A stretch of DNA of 64,000 nt from an uncultured Pseudomonadales bacterium (GTDB taxonomy: Bacteria; Pseudomonadota; Gammaproteobacteria; Pseudomonadales; Azotimanducaceae): contig OY282430.1 of NCBI GenBank assembly GCA_958296025.1, positions 1,550,001 to 1,614,000 of the forward strand, given 5' to 3'. This document shows positions 17,096 through 26,455 of this stretch, piece by piece; position 1 is the stretch's first letter, and the number at the start of each line of letters is the position of its first letter. A program made the translations under genes and the position numbers. The notes under the pieces are model-generated. The model saw nothing but the letters and a program-made list of their open reading frames with translations, was not told the origin of the DNA and searched no databases.

Positions 17096-17207
17096 ACCGG
17101 GCGCAGTCGTTGGGTGGACCAGACGGCGGAAGTTGGGTGGAAACCCGGCTCGAGTGTTGGTCCGGCCTCGCGTTCAGCGTAACCGGCGGGGGTTGCGGGG
17201 CGTTGGC

Positions 17208-18134
17208 GTGAGCTTAGGCTTCATGTTTCCGGGGCAGGGTGCCCAATTCGTCGGCATGTTGGCCGATGTGGCCGTGCAGCACCCTCAGGTGGGGCAGCGC
17301 TTTGCCGAAGCTGCCGACGCCATCGGCATCGACCTTTGGCGCATCGCCAGCCAAGGGCCGGAAGACGCACTGGCCGCTACCGCCGTTACCCAGCCGGCGC
17401 TGCTGACCGCCAGCGTCGCCCTTTGGGATATTTGGCGGGACGGCGGCGGCCGGCTGCCGGCCTTGGTGGCCGGGCACAGCCTTGGTGAGTATTCGGCCTT
17501 GGTCTGTGCCGGCGCCCTCGACTTCACCGCTGCGGTGCGCTTGGTGCATCGACGCGGGCAACTCATGCAGGAGGCGGTGCGCCGGGGCGAGGGGGCGATG
17601 GCCGCGGTTCTCGGCCTGGACGAGGCGGCGGTGGAGGGTGCCTGTGCTGAGGTTTCCGGCGTGGTGTCGGCCGCCAACTACAACGCTCCCGGTCAGGTGG
17701 TCATCGCCGGGGAAGCCGCCGCCGTGGAACAGGCGGTGAGCAAGTGCAGGGCGCTAGGCGCAAGAAGGGCGATCCTGCTCGATGTCAGCGGTCCCTTTCA
17801 CTGCGCCCTGATGGCCCCAGCGTTGGCGCACCTCGCTGTCGCCTTGGATGCCGCCGCCATCGGGCCGCTGCGGATTCCCTTGGTGCGCAATGTCGATGCC
17901 GCCGTCGTGGTCAGCGCGGACCAGGTTCACGAAGGGCTGCTGGCCCAGCTGTCCGCTCCGGTGCGCTGGACGGCCTGCGTCGGGCGCATGGTGCAGGAGG
18001 GCGTCACCCGCTTGGTGGAGTGCGGTCCCGGCAAGGTGTTGACCGGCTTGGCGAGGCGCATCGACCGCTCCCTACAGGTCGGCGGCATCGGCGCCTTGGA
18101 CGGTTTGGCCGCCGAGCTTGCCGCCGGGGCTTGA
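17208..18134 (+). CDS. fabD: Malonyl-CoA:ACP transacylase
   Basis: FabD loads malonyl onto acyl carrier protein for fatty-acid elongation. The 308-residue length fits E. coli FabD. Motifs are FPGQGAQ near the N-terminus, the nucleophile in GHSLGEYSALVCAG, a catalytic-region histidine in SGPFHCALM and the C-terminal ECGPGKVLTGL. The GTG at 17208 is chosen because it places SLGFMFPGQGAQ at the start; the frame extends upstream without homology. Only 127 bp separate it from rpmF: plsX and fabH, usually between them, are absent. Confidence 0.93.
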   Translation: MSLGFMFPGQGAQFVGMLADVAVQHPQVGQRFAEAADAIGIDLWRIASQGPEDALAATAVTQPALLTASVALWDIWRDGGGRLPALVAGHSLGEYSALVCAGALDFTAAVRLVHRRGQLMQEAVRRGEGAMAAVLGLDEAAVEGACAEVSGVVSAANYNAPGQVVIAGEAAAVEQAVSKCRALGARRAILLDVSGPFHCALMAPALAHLAVALDAAAIGPLRIPLVRNVDAAVVVSADQVHEGLLAQLSAPVRWTACVGRMVQEGVTRLVECGPGKVLTGLARRIDRSLQVGGIGALDGLAAELAAGA

Positions 18135-18303
18135 TGCCAGTGCGCCGTCCCACCCGTTCGCATGGCTTCGCCGCGGTCGCCGCCCGTTTCCGGAGGTTGC
18201 GCGCACGGTGCCTGCCGCACCCTTCGCCGGAGGCTTCGTTCCGCTGTGCCAGCGCGTACGGGCGGCCGGCTGACCCCTTCGCGAAAGCGTCCTGGAAACG
18301 CTG

Positions 18304-19047
18304 ATGACGGCTGTTGCGCAGAATGCCAAGGTCGCTGTGGTGACGGGCGCTTCCCGGGGCATTGGCGCTTGCATCGCCGAGCGTCTGGCCGCGGATGGCT
18401 TCCAGGTGGTCGGCACCGCCACCACGGCGGCCGGCGCCGCGGCCATTGCCGAAAGGCTGGGGCCAAACGGCTGCGGGCGAACCTTGGATATCGCCGACCA
18501 AGCCAGCGTGGACGCCTTCTTCGCCGCCTTGGCGGAGGCACCGGGCCGCCCCTTGGTGCTGGTGAACAACGCCGGCGTCAACCGCGACAACCTGTTGTTG
18601 CGCATGTCCCCAGAGGAATGGGGAACGGTGATCGACACCAACCTGACCGGTCTCTACCGGATGATCCGCCCGGTCCTGCGCACCATGATCCGCGCCCGTT
18701 GGGGCCGCATCATCAACTTAAGCTCCGTGGTGGCCCGCATGGGCAACCCCGGCCAAGCCAATTACGCCGCTTCCAAGGCGGCCATTGAGGGACTGACCCG
18801 GGCCTTGGCCTTGGAGGTCGCCTCCCGGGGCGTGACGGTGAACGCTGTCGCGCCCGGATTCATCGGTTCGGATATGACGGGCGCCCTCGATGCGGCGCAG
18901 ACCCAGTTGTTGCTTGAGCGCATCCCCTTGGGACGCATGGGCGGCGGCGACGAGGTGGCGGCGGCGGTGGCTTTTCTGGCCAGCGAACAGGCCGGCTACA
19001 TCACCGGCGAGACCCTGAACGTGAATGGCGGACTGCGCCTAGACTGA
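18304..19047 (+). CDS. fabG: 3-oxoacyl-ACP reductase
   Basis: The NADPH-dependent SDR reduces beta-ketoacyl-ACP in each elongation cycle. Its 247 residues include the cofactor loop TGASRGIGACIAERL, NNAG, the catalytic serine in NLSSVVARMG and YAASKAA with Tyr and Lys, and the C-terminal ITGETLNVNGG typical of FabG. It lies 169 bp after fabD and before acpP. Confidence 0.95.
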   Translation: MTAVAQNAKVAVVTGASRGIGACIAERLAADGFQVVGTATTAAGAAAIAERLGPNGCGRTLDIADQASVDAFFAALAEAPGRPLVLVNNAGVNRDNLLLRMSPEEWGTVIDTNLTGLYRMIRPVLRTMIRARWGRIINLSSVVARMGNPGQANYAASKAAIEGLTRALALEVASRGVTVNAVAPGFIGSDMTGALDAAQTQLLLERIPLGRMGGGDEVAAAVAFLASEQAGYITGETLNVNGGLRLD

Positions 19048-19087
19048 AGTGGGCGCTTCCGCGAACCGCCGGAGGGGCGACATCATC

Positions 19088-19116
19088 TTGAATTGGCCGC
19101 GCAGCGGCTATATTAT
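19088..19116 (+). promoter_or_regulatory. Probable acpP promoter
   Basis: TTGAAT (19088-19093) and TATTAT (19111-19116) are spaced by 17 bases, 45 bp ahead of the acpP ATG. A dedicated promoter would suit the very abundant carrier protein. Confidence 0.55.
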
Positions 19117-19160
19117 TCGCCGCCCCGCATTGCGGAACCTCAACGGGAGAAGGCCTGAAC

Positions 19161-19397
19161 ATGAGCAGCGTTGAAGAACGAGTCAAGAAGCTGGTCTGCG
19201 AACAACTTGGCGTCAAGGAGGACGAAGTGAAGAACGAAGCCTCCTTTGTCGAGGACTTGGGCGCGGATTCCCTGGACACGGTGGAACTGGTTATGGCGCT
19301 CGAAGAAGAGTTCGAAACCGAGATCCCTGACGAAGAGGCCGAAAAGATCACCACGGTTAAGGAAGCCATCGACTACATTCAGCAGTCCCACCAGTGA
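19161..19397 (+). CDS. acpP: Acyl carrier protein
   Basis: A 78-residue acidic four-helix carrier. The phosphopantetheine-bearing serine lies in [19 protein letters not shown]. It begins [18 protein letters not shown], close to E. coli AcpP, with one unusual cysteine at position 13. A GGGAGAAGG site precedes the ATG. It carries intermediates for FabD, FabG and FabF encoded alongside. Confidence 0.97.
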   Translation: MSSVEERVKKLVCEQLGVKEDEVKNEASFVEDLGADSLDTVELVMALEEEFETEIPDEEAEKITTVKEAIDYIQQSHQ

Positions 19398-19493
19398 TCT
19401 GGGTTGTCTCGTGAACCCCTCGCCGGCCGCGCCGATCCTTATCGGCGTGGCGGGTCGGCCGGCGCATTTCCCCTGTGTGCAAGGAAGTAACGC

Positions 19494-20729
19494 ATGACGA
19501 AGCGTAGAGTCGCGGTGACCGGCTTGGGCTTGGTTTCGCCCATCGGCCTCAAGGTCGATGAGGCTTGGCGCAACGCTTTGGCCGGCAAGAGCGGAATCGG
19601 GCCGATCGACCGCTTCGACACGACGGACTACTCGGTCACCTTCGCCGGCCAGATCCGGGATTTCGACCCTGAGCAGTACATGAACCGCAAGGACGCACGG
19701 CGCCGGGACGAGTTCATTCAGTTCGGCATCGCCGCCGGCGTGCAAGCTGTGGAGGACGCCGGGCTGCCCAGCCATCCCGCTGACGCGCACCGCTACGGCG
19801 TGGCTGTCGGCTCCGGCATCGGCGGCCTCTACACCATCGAAAGGACCCACTCCGTCCTGCTCAACAGCGGCCCACGCCGGGTTTCGCCCTTCTTCGTGCC
19901 GGGCAGCATCATCAACATGATCAGCGGCAACCTGTCCATTCGCTACGGCTACACCGGTCCTAACATCGCCGTGGTCACCGCCTGCACCACCGGCAACCAC
20001 AACATCGGCCTTGCGGCGCGGATGATTCAGCACGGCGATGCGGACGTGATGGTCGCCGGCGGTGCGGAATTGGGCACCTCGCCCGTGACCGTGGCCGGCT
20101 TCGCCACCATGAAGGCGCTGTCAACCCGCAACGCGGTGCCCGAGGCCGCCAGCCGGCCTTGGGACCGTGACCGGGACGGTTTCGTGCTCGGCGAGGGCGC
20201 CGGCGTAGTGGTGCTGGAGGAGTTTGAGCGGGCCAAGGCCCGGGGCGCCAACATCTACGCCGAGCTGCTGGGCTTCGGCATGAGCGCCGACGCCCATCAC
20301 ATCACCAGCCCGGTGGAGGATGGCGCCGGCGGCATCGCCTGCATGGCCAACGCCTTGGCCGACGCGGAGCTGGCGCCGGAGCGGATCGACTACATCAACG
20401 CGCACGGCACCTCCACCCCCTTGGGGGACTTGGCGGAGACCAAGGCGATCAAGCAGGTCTTCGGCGCGGACACCAAGGTCTTGATCAGCTCCACCAAATC
20501 CATGACCGGTCACCTGCTCGGCGCCGCTGGGTCGGCGGAGGCCATCTTCACTATTCTGGCGATACGCGACCAGGCGTGCCCGCCGACCATCAACCTAGAC
20601 CATCCCGGCGAAGGCTGCGACCTGGACTATGTGCCGCACCATGCGCGGCAAGCGGCCGTGCGCACCGGCCTGACCAACTCCTTCGGCTTTGGCGGCACCA
20701 ACGGCACCCTCATCTTTACTGCCGCCTGA
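19494..20729 (+). CDS. fabF: 3-oxoacyl-ACP synthase II
   Basis: FabF condenses malonyl-ACP with acyl-ACP and sets unsaturated chain length. The 411-residue protein has the nucleophilic cysteine in [12 protein letters not shown] and the two catalytic histidines in [11 protein letters not shown] and [14 protein letters not shown], with the C-terminal glycine-rich [10 protein letters not shown]. It follows acpP by 96 bp. pabC, often next, is missing; mltG follows. Confidence 0.96.
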   Translation: MTKRRVAVTGLGLVSPIGLKVDEAWRNALAGKSGIGPIDRFDTTDYSVTFAGQIRDFDPEQYMNRKDARRRDEFIQFGIAAGVQAVEDAGLPSHPADAHRYGVAVGSGIGGLYTIERTHSVLLNSGPRRVSPFFVPGSIINMISGNLSIRYGYTGPNIAVVTACTTGNHNIGLAARMIQHGDADVMVAGGAELGTSPVTVAGFATMKALSTRNAVPEAASRPWDRDRDGFVLGEGAGVVVLEEFERAKARGANIYAELLGFGMSADAHHITSPVEDGAGGIACMANALADAELAPERIDYINAHGTSTPLGDLAETKAIKQVFGADTKVLISSTKSMTGHLLGAAGSAEAIFTILAIRDQACPPTINLDHPGEGCDLDYVPHHARQAAVRTGLTNSFGFGGTNGTLIFTAA

Positions 20730-20923
20730 CCGGCAAGCGCTCCAGCGCCGACGGTTTTCCGACCCAATGCGGCCGTGCGGCCCGCGCCCATGAAGCCACG
20801 GGCGCCTAGCCCGGACATTGCACCAAGGGCCGTAATGATCGCGTCGGCGGTCAAAAGACAAGCGAGGACGCGGCCAGCGCCGTTTTAGTCCGCGAGGGGT
20901 TCTGAGAAATTGGAGGCAACTGA

Positions 20924-21979
20924 TTGAAGTCAAAAGGTATTTCGTCAGGGGACAAGCGGCTTGGTGCGATATCCGGGCTAGTTGTCTTGACGGCTGTTCT
21001 GGCCGTTGCTCTCGTTTTGGTTGCCGGCGCTGTCGGGTTCGCGGCGCATTGGTGGCGCTCCCCTTTGGCTGTCGCTGAACCCGCAACCCTCAGGGTGGCG
21101 TCCGGCGGCACGGCATCCAGCCTAGCGGCCCAACTGCAAAGGACCGGTCTGATTGATCATCCGCGCCTGCTGTCCTGGATTCTGCGCCTTAAGGGAGACG
21201 CCAAGCGGCTGCGGGCCGGAGAGTACGCCGTTGCGCCCGGCGACACCTTGGCCGAGCTGATGGCCCGCATCGTGCAGGGCGCGGTGGTGAGCCATGCGTT
21301 CCGCATCCTGGAGGGCAGCCGCATCGCGGAAGTGCTGGTCGCGTTGCAGGCGGAGCCCCGTTTGCGCCGAACTCTGGACAAAGACCATCCGCAAACCCTG
21401 CTGGCGGACCTCGGCTTGGATGTTGGGACCGGGCCGCACGGCGAAGGTTGGTTCTTTCCGGACACCTACCACTTCAGTCGGGGCGATGAGGACCGCGCCT
21501 TGCTGTTGCGCGCCCACGCCAGGATGCTGGCCGAGTTGGACAGCGTTTGGGCGCGGCGTGCGGCGCGGCTGCCCTATCAGACGCCCTACGAGGTTTTGAT
21601 CGCCGCTTCCCTCATCGAGAAGGAGACCAGCCGCGCCGAGGACCGGGCGCATGTCAGTCAGGTGCTGGCTGCCCGTCTGCGCAGGAACATGCGCCTGCAG
21701 GTGGACCCCGCCGTCATCTACGGCTTGGGCGATGCCTACGACCGCGACCTGACCCGGGCCGATTTACGTCGGCCCACGCCTTACAATACCTATGTGCATA
21801 AGGGGCTGCCGCCTACGCCCATCGCCCTGCCGGGGCGGGCGGCGCTGCAGGCCGCGGTGCATCCGAGCGGGGCCCCGTACCTGTACTTCGTCGCCCGAGG
21901 CGACGGCTCCAGCCACTTCTCGGAGACCCTGGAGGAACACAATGCGGCGGTGCGCAAGTATCAGTTGGGGCGGCCTTAG
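20924..21979 (+). CDS. mltG: Endolytic murein transglycosylase MltG
   Basis: MltG cleaves nascent peptidoglycan strands at the inner membrane. A single transmembrane segment (~residues 15-42) anchors a periplasmic YceG domain. The catalytic glutamate is in ASLIEKETS, and other family motifs are GWFFPDTYHF, LQVDPAVIYGLG and YNTYVHKGLPPTPI. The start is TTG at 20924, set by a strong GGAGG eight bases upstream. It continues the standard order fabF-(pabC)-mltG-tmk-holB. Confidence 0.92.
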   Translation: MKSKGISSGDKRLGAISGLVVLTAVLAVALVLVAGAVGFAAHWWRSPLAVAEPATLRVASGGTASSLAAQLQRTGLIDHPRLLSWILRLKGDAKRLRAGEYAVAPGDTLAELMARIVQGAVVSHAFRILEGSRIAEVLVALQAEPRLRRTLDKDHPQTLLADLGLDVGTGPHGEGWFFPDTYHFSRGDEDRALLLRAHARMLAELDSVWARRAARLPYQTPYEVLIAASLIEKETSRAEDRAHVSQVLAARLRRNMRLQVDPAVIYGLGDAYDRDLTRADLRRPTPYNTYVHKGLPPTPIALPGRAALQAAVHPSGAPYLYFVARGDGSSHFSETLEEHNAAVRKYQLGRP

Positions 21980-21994
21980 CCGGTACCAAGGGGT

Positions 21995-22630
21995 TTGAAG
22001 TTGGCCGCCAAGTTCATCACCTTGGAGGGCATCGACGGCGCCGGCAAGTCAACGCAGATGCGCGGCATTCAGCGCTTGCTGGAAGATGCCGGCGTCCGCT
22101 GCATCCTCACCCGGGAGCCGGGCGGCACGCCCTTGGCGGAGGAAGTTCGGGGGCTGCTGTTGGCCCAGCGGGATGAGCCGGTGGCGCCCATGACGGAACT
22201 GCTGCTGATGTTCGCCGCCCGCAATCAGCACTTGCAGCAGGTCGTCCGCCCGGCCTTGGCGGTGGGAACCTGGGTGGTCAGTGAACGCTTCACCGACGCC
22301 AGCTACGCCTATCAAGGCGGCGGCCGGCAATTGGACCAAGCGTCGGTGGAAACTCTGGAGCGAATGGTGCAGGGCGCTCTGCGGCCGGACCTGACCCTAT
22401 TTTTGGATGTGCAGCCCGGAACCGCCGTACAGCGCATGAAGGGCCGCCGGGATGACCGCTTTGAGGAGGAGCGGGCGGCGTTCTTCGATCGGGTGCGCAA
22501 CGCCTATCTGGACCTTGCCCGGCGCCACGAGCGCTTCGTCGTGGTGGATGCGCAGCAGCCCGCCGATCAAGTGGCCGAAGCCATCGCCGCACTGCTGCGG
22601 CCCTTGCTGCCGTCCATGGGGAGGGGGTGA
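21995..22630 (+). CDS. tmk: Thymidylate kinase
   Basis: Phosphorylates dTMP to dTDP. The 211 residues include the P-loop EGIDGAGKSTQ, the DR(E/Y)-like motif in LTREPGGTPLAEEVR, the SERFTDASYAYQGGGR substrate segment and a lid region with RRDDRFEEE. The start is TTG at 21995 behind AAGGGG; an ATG near the conserved start is absent. It lies 15 bp after mltG and overlaps or abuts holB. Confidence 0.93.
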   Translation: MKLAAKFITLEGIDGAGKSTQMRGIQRLLEDAGVRCILTREPGGTPLAEEVRGLLLAQRDEPVAPMTELLLMFAARNQHLQQVVRPALAVGTWVVSERFTDASYAYQGGGRQLDQASVETLERMVQGALRPDLTLFLDVQPGTAVQRMKGRRDDRFEEERAAFFDRVRNAYLDLARRHERFVVVDAQQPADQVAEAIAALLRPLLPSMGRG

Positions 22631-22668
22631 TAGTGACAGGGGAGGGGTTATTAACTGGGGAGGGCTCG

Positions 22669-23601
22669 ATGGAGGAACTGCCTTGGCAAGCGTCCAGCAA
22701 GGCCGGCCTTGCCGCCGCCATGCGGGCCGGAAGGCTTTCCCATGCCCTGTTGTTGAGCGCCTATCCGGGCTGGGGCGCCACCGAACTCGGCATGTGGCTG
22801 GCCTTGGAGGTGCTCCAGCATCGCCGCAAAGTTGACGACATCCGCCAACTGGCGCATCCAGACTTTCGCTGGATCGCCCCGCAACGGGGCCGCATCCCGG
22901 TGGATGAAATCCGCCGCCTGAGCGAATTTACGCAGGGTGCCGCGCAAATTGCGCCGGCCAAGGCGGCGGTGCTGGAGGACGCCGACCGCATGAACGTCAA
23001 CGCCGCCAACGCCCTGCTGAAGACCTTGGAGGAGCCGCCCGGCGACACCCACTTGATCCTCACCAGCCAGCGCCTCGGAGCGCTGCCGCCGACCATCCGC
23101 AGCCGCTGTCAGACCGTCGCCATCGCCCGGGACCCCAAGGTGGCGCGCATCTGGCTAACGGGCGCCAAGGCCCGAGCGCTGCTGTCCGACTACGATGGCG
23201 CCCCGCTGTTGGCGGCAGCTGGCGCCGCCGCTGGCGAACGCCCCATGGCCGATCTGCTGACCGAACTGGCGCAGGCGAACCGCCAACGCACGGCGCAGTT
23301 GCTGGAGGAATTGCTGGCCTTGGACCCGTCGCGCTTGGCCGCCCGTTGGCTGCGTTGCCTGCTGGTTGCCATGACCCCCGGCGGCGCAGCCGGAGAAGGC
23401 GCCTCGGCAACGGATGTGGCGCAGTCGCCAGCTCTTGCGGCAGCGCAGTTTCCGCTCCTCCCGGCCGACCGGCGAACCTTCGCCTTTGTGGATGAATTGA
23501 TGTGGTTCCACCTGCGGGTGTCCCTGTCTGGCAGCGTCAACCTCAGATTGGATTTAGAGCGGCTTTGCCACCTATGGCGCAGCCCGGCGCCGCGGCCTTG
23601 A
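22669..23601 (+). CDS. holB: DNA polymerase III delta' subunit
   Basis: The clamp-loader delta' subunit has an AAA+ fold without a working P-loop: HALLLSAYPGWGATEL occupies that position. Further motifs are VDEIRRLSEF, AAVLEDADRMNVNAANALLKTLEEPP and TIRSRCQ, with the SRC arginine-finger-type motif conserved. The ATG at 22669 (310 residues) is chosen because GGGGAGGG lies just upstream; an in-frame GTG at 22627 overlaps the tmk stop and would add 14 residues. Confidence 0.9.
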   Translation: MEELPWQASSKAGLAAAMRAGRLSHALLLSAYPGWGATELGMWLALEVLQHRRKVDDIRQLAHPDFRWIAPQRGRIPVDEIRRLSEFTQGAAQIAPAKAAVLEDADRMNVNAANALLKTLEEPPGDTHLILTSQRLGALPPTIRSRCQTVAIARDPKVARIWLTGAKARALLSDYDGAPLLAAAGAAAGERPMADLLTELAQANRQRTAQLLEELLALDPSRLAARWLRCLLVAMTPGGAAGEGASATDVAQSPALAAAQFPLLPADRRTFAFVDELMWFHLRVSLSGSVNLRLDLERLCHLWRSPAPRP

Positions 23602-23780
23602 GACTCCGCCTTGCCGGCGCAGCAACCTTAACCGCGGCGCCTTAAGTCATCTCGCACAATCCATTGGCGCTTTGGTTGCGGCGCAAGAAAGGGCCTTGCG
23701 CACAAGAATTCCAGAGTTTGCCACTAGCCGCCACGCCGCCAATGTGGAGGCTGGTCGGTGTTGCGCGAGGAGGCTCCGCC

Positions 23781-24128
23781 ATGACCCATTCCAACCCCAC
23801 CGGCAACGGCATTCTCTCCCTGAACATCAAGGACAAGACAGCCCTGCAGGCGGCCTACATGCCCTTCATCCGCAACGGCGGCCTGTTCGTGCCAAGCCCC
23901 CGCGCCCTTAGTTTGGGTGACGAAGTCTTCCTCCTGCTGCGGTTGCTGGACGACCCATCCCGCATCCCGGTGGTCGGCAAGGTGGTTTGGGTGACCCCGT
24001 CCGGCGCCGGCGGCCGGCCCACCGGAGTGGGCATCCAGTTCAACGAAGCGGAAAGCCCCTTGAGAACCCGCATCGAAAGCTGCCTAGGCGACGCCTTGGA
24101 TTCCGAGCGGGACAGCCACACCCTGTGA
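23781..24128 (+). CDS. pilZ: PilZ domain protein
   Basis: A 115-residue PilZ-type protein. It has the NGGLFVPSPRALSLGDEVFLLL and GKVVWVTP…GVGIQF pattern of Pseudomonas PilZ, required for type IV pilus function and lacking the c-di-GMP-binding RxxxR motif. Its place directly after holB is the Pseudomonas arrangement. The ATG at 23781 has GAGGAGG upstream; a longer frame from 23664 is not conserved. Confidence 0.88.
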   Translation: MTHSNPTGNGILSLNIKDKTALQAAYMPFIRNGGLFVPSPRALSLGDEVFLLLRLLDDPSRIPVVGKVVWVTPSGAGGRPTGVGIQFNEAESPLRTRIESCLGDALDSERDSHTL

Positions 24129-24228
24129 TCCTAGAGAACCATCGAACGGGACGTTGGCATTGTCGTCATTTCGCCCTGGACGAAGCGGCTGCTACTGACC
24201 TGGCCTGAGCGGGCGCGGCACTTGGCCG

Positions 24229-26373
24229 TCAGTCGGCTGGATGGCGGCCTTCGTGCGCGGCAACGCCAAGGTGCCTTGCGAAGAAATCCAAGATCAGATT
24301 GAAGCGGTGGATGGCGACGGTTTTTTGCTGCATGGCGTGCTTGGCGTTGGGGTAGGCCATGAACTCGAAGAGCTTGTTGCGCGCCTGCAGGGCCTGCATC
24401 AACCGCAGGGAGTGGGTGAAGACCACGTTGTCGTCGGACATGCCGTGCATGAGCAGCAGGGCGCCGCGCATTTGGTCTAGGTGGGGGAGCACCGCGCTGT
24501 CCTGGTAACCCGCTGGATTGTCCGCTGGTTGGCCGAGGTAGCGTTCGGTGTAGCAGCTGTCGTATAAGCGCCAATCGGTGACTGGGGCCACCGCCGCCGC
24601 TGCGCGGAATAGACTGGGGGCGCGGGCTAGGCACATCAGGGCCATGTAACCGCCGTAGCTGTGGCCGAACACGCCGATGCGGGTGCCGTCCACCCAAGGC
24701 AGCCCGGCGGCGAACTGTGCGCCCCTCGCTTGGTCGCGCACCTCGACATCGCCTAGGCGCTTGTGAATCGCCGTCTCGAAGGCGCGCTCCCGGTTGCCGC
24801 TGCCGCGGTTGTCCAACTCCAGTACTCCGAAGCCGTGTTGGGCGAACAGCTGCAGGAGCAGGGGCGGCCAGTCGTTGCGCACCTTTTGCGCGCCGGGACC
24901 GCCATAGACGTAAACGATCAGGGGCAACCGCCCGTCCAAGCCGCCGGGGCGGGTTAGCCGGTAGTGCAGGTCTTGGCCATCCTCGGCGGTGAGGCTGCCG
25001 AGTGTCGGCCTGACGTGTCGGTTCAGGTGGATATGATAGGGATGGCCGCCGTCCAGGTCCGGCTGTTGCAAGGCGCACAGGGGTCGGTCGGCGCGGCCAA
25101 CGCGCACCGCGGTCGGCGTGCTCAGGTTGGAGAAATGGTCGATGATCCAGGTGCCGTCGGCGGTTGCGGTCAATTCATGCCAACCGGGTTCGGTGAGACG
25201 GGTGCGTTCTCCCGTGCCGAGATCGATCTGGTATAAATGCTGTTCGGTGGGTGTTTCAAACCAGGCGGAGACCAAGACCCGCCGTGCGTCCGCAGAGAGC
25301 ACCTTGATCACCCGCCCGCGGCCCTTGGTGAGTTGCCGGCAACGCCCATTGCGATAGCGGTACAGGTGGCTGGCGCCGTCCCGGGCGGAAGTCCAGAGGT
25401 AGTCGTCGGCGTCGATTTCGGTGAAGTTGTCGTGCAGGTCAACCCAGGTGTTCGAGGTTTCTTCGATCAGAATGCGTTGGCTTAGGTCTCCCAACCGGAT
25501 CAGTTTCAGGCGCAGGCGGTCTTGTGCCCGATTGAGGATCTGCAAGGCGAGGCCGGCCTTGACGAAGGCCACTCGGGCCAAGTAGTCGTCGGCTGCATCG
25601 GCGTAGTCGATCCAGTGGGTTGCGCCAGTTTCCAGGTCGTGGAGGGCGAAGGCGGTTTCCGGGTTGGCCTCGCCGGCGAAGGGGTAGCGTTGCTCCACCA
25701 GCTTGAGGCCATCGGCGTGTGCCGCAAAGCGCTGGCAGGGCTTGACGGGCCCGACGTCCACCCGGGTGAAGGCGATGTGCCGTTCGTCTGGCCGCCACCA
25801 GTGGCCGTCAAAACGGTGCAGCTCCTCTTGGGCCAGAAAGTCGGCGATGCCAAAGCTGATGTTGGGGTTCTCCGAGGCGGCGACAGTTCGTTCCTCGCCG
25901 CCGTCGTCAAGGCGGCGCAGGTAAAGATTGCCGTCGCCAACATAGCTTAGCCATCGCCCTCGGGGGGATAGCTTGATGTCCGTGAAGCGGCGGCCCGCTG
26001 GCGTCACTTGGCGCATTTGGCCGGTGGCGACGTCGAGTAGGTGGCCGCTGCCCGCCGCAATCAGCAGCACGGCGGACTGATCGGGAAGCCAGTGGTGGTC
26101 GGTGATTCCACCGGCGAAGAAGCGTCGGCGCTGCATGGCCGCTCGCTCGGCGGCAGTGGGCGCCCCGGCCGCGGCCAACTCGGCGCTGCGAATCCAGCAT
26201 TCGCACGCACCCGTTGTCGGGTCGGCCCGCCACAAGTCCAGCCGTTCGCTGCCGTCCGCAGCGCCGCGCAGGAAGCTGAGGCAGGCGCCGTCCGGCGCCG
26301 CCCGCAACTGCCGAGGCGGTTCGGCGAACAGGGGCGGTTCGGCGAACAGCCGTTCAGGAGTTAGCTTGGCCAT
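24229..26373 (-). CDS. Prolyl oligopeptidase family S9B (DPP4-like) peptidase
   Basis: A 714-residue serine peptidase expected to remove Xaa-Pro dipeptides. The N-terminal ~450 residues form the beta-propeller with the double-Glu motif in DFLAQEELHR. The C-terminal alpha/beta-hydrolase domain has the nucleophile in GHSYGGYMAL, the acid in GMSDDNVVF and the histidine in NAKHAMQ. No signal peptide is apparent, so it may act in the cytoplasm, although S9B homologues are often periplasmic. PepQ, another proline-specific peptidase, is the next gene upstream on the same strand (82-bp gap), suggesting joint use of proline-rich peptides. Confidence 0.92.
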   Translation of the reverse strand: MAKLTPERLFAEPPLFAEPPRQLRAAPDGACLSFLRGAADGSERLDLWRADPTTGACECWIRSAELAAAGAPTAAERAAMQRRRFFAGGITDHHWLPDQSAVLLIAAGSGHLLDVATGQMRQVTPAGRRFTDIKLSPRGRWLSYVGDGNLYLRRLDDGGEERTVAASENPNISFGIADFLAQEELHRFDGHWWRPDERHIAFTRVDVGPVKPCQRFAAHADGLKLVEQRYPFAGEANPETAFALHDLETGATHWIDYADAADDYLARVAFVKAGLALQILNRAQDRLRLKLIRLGDLSQRILIEETSNTWVDLHDNFTEIDADDYLWTSARDGASHLYRYRNGRCRQLTKGRGRVIKVLSADARRVLVSAWFETPTEQHLYQIDLGTGERTRLTEPGWHELTATADGTWIIDHFSNLSTPTAVRVGRADRPLCALQQPDLDGGHPYHIHLNRHVRPTLGSLTAEDGQDLHYRLTRPGGLDGRLPLIVYVYGGPGAQKVRNDWPPLLLQLFAQHGFGVLELDNRGSGNRERAFETAIHKRLGDVEVRDQARGAQFAAGLPWVDGTRIGVFGHSYGGYMALMCLARAPSLFRAAAAVAPVTDWRLYDSCYTERYLGQPADNPAGYQDSAVLPHLDQMRGALLLMHGMSDDNVVFTHSLRLMQALQARNKLFEFMAYPNAKHAMQQKTVAIHRFNLILDFFARHLGVAAHEGRHPAD

Positions 26374-26455
26374 CCGCTACCCGCACAACGCCACGGACCG
26401 GCGCCAAGCACGGCTTCTCTGTCCGGTTGCCTCATGTTCTAGGGCGAATTGGCGA

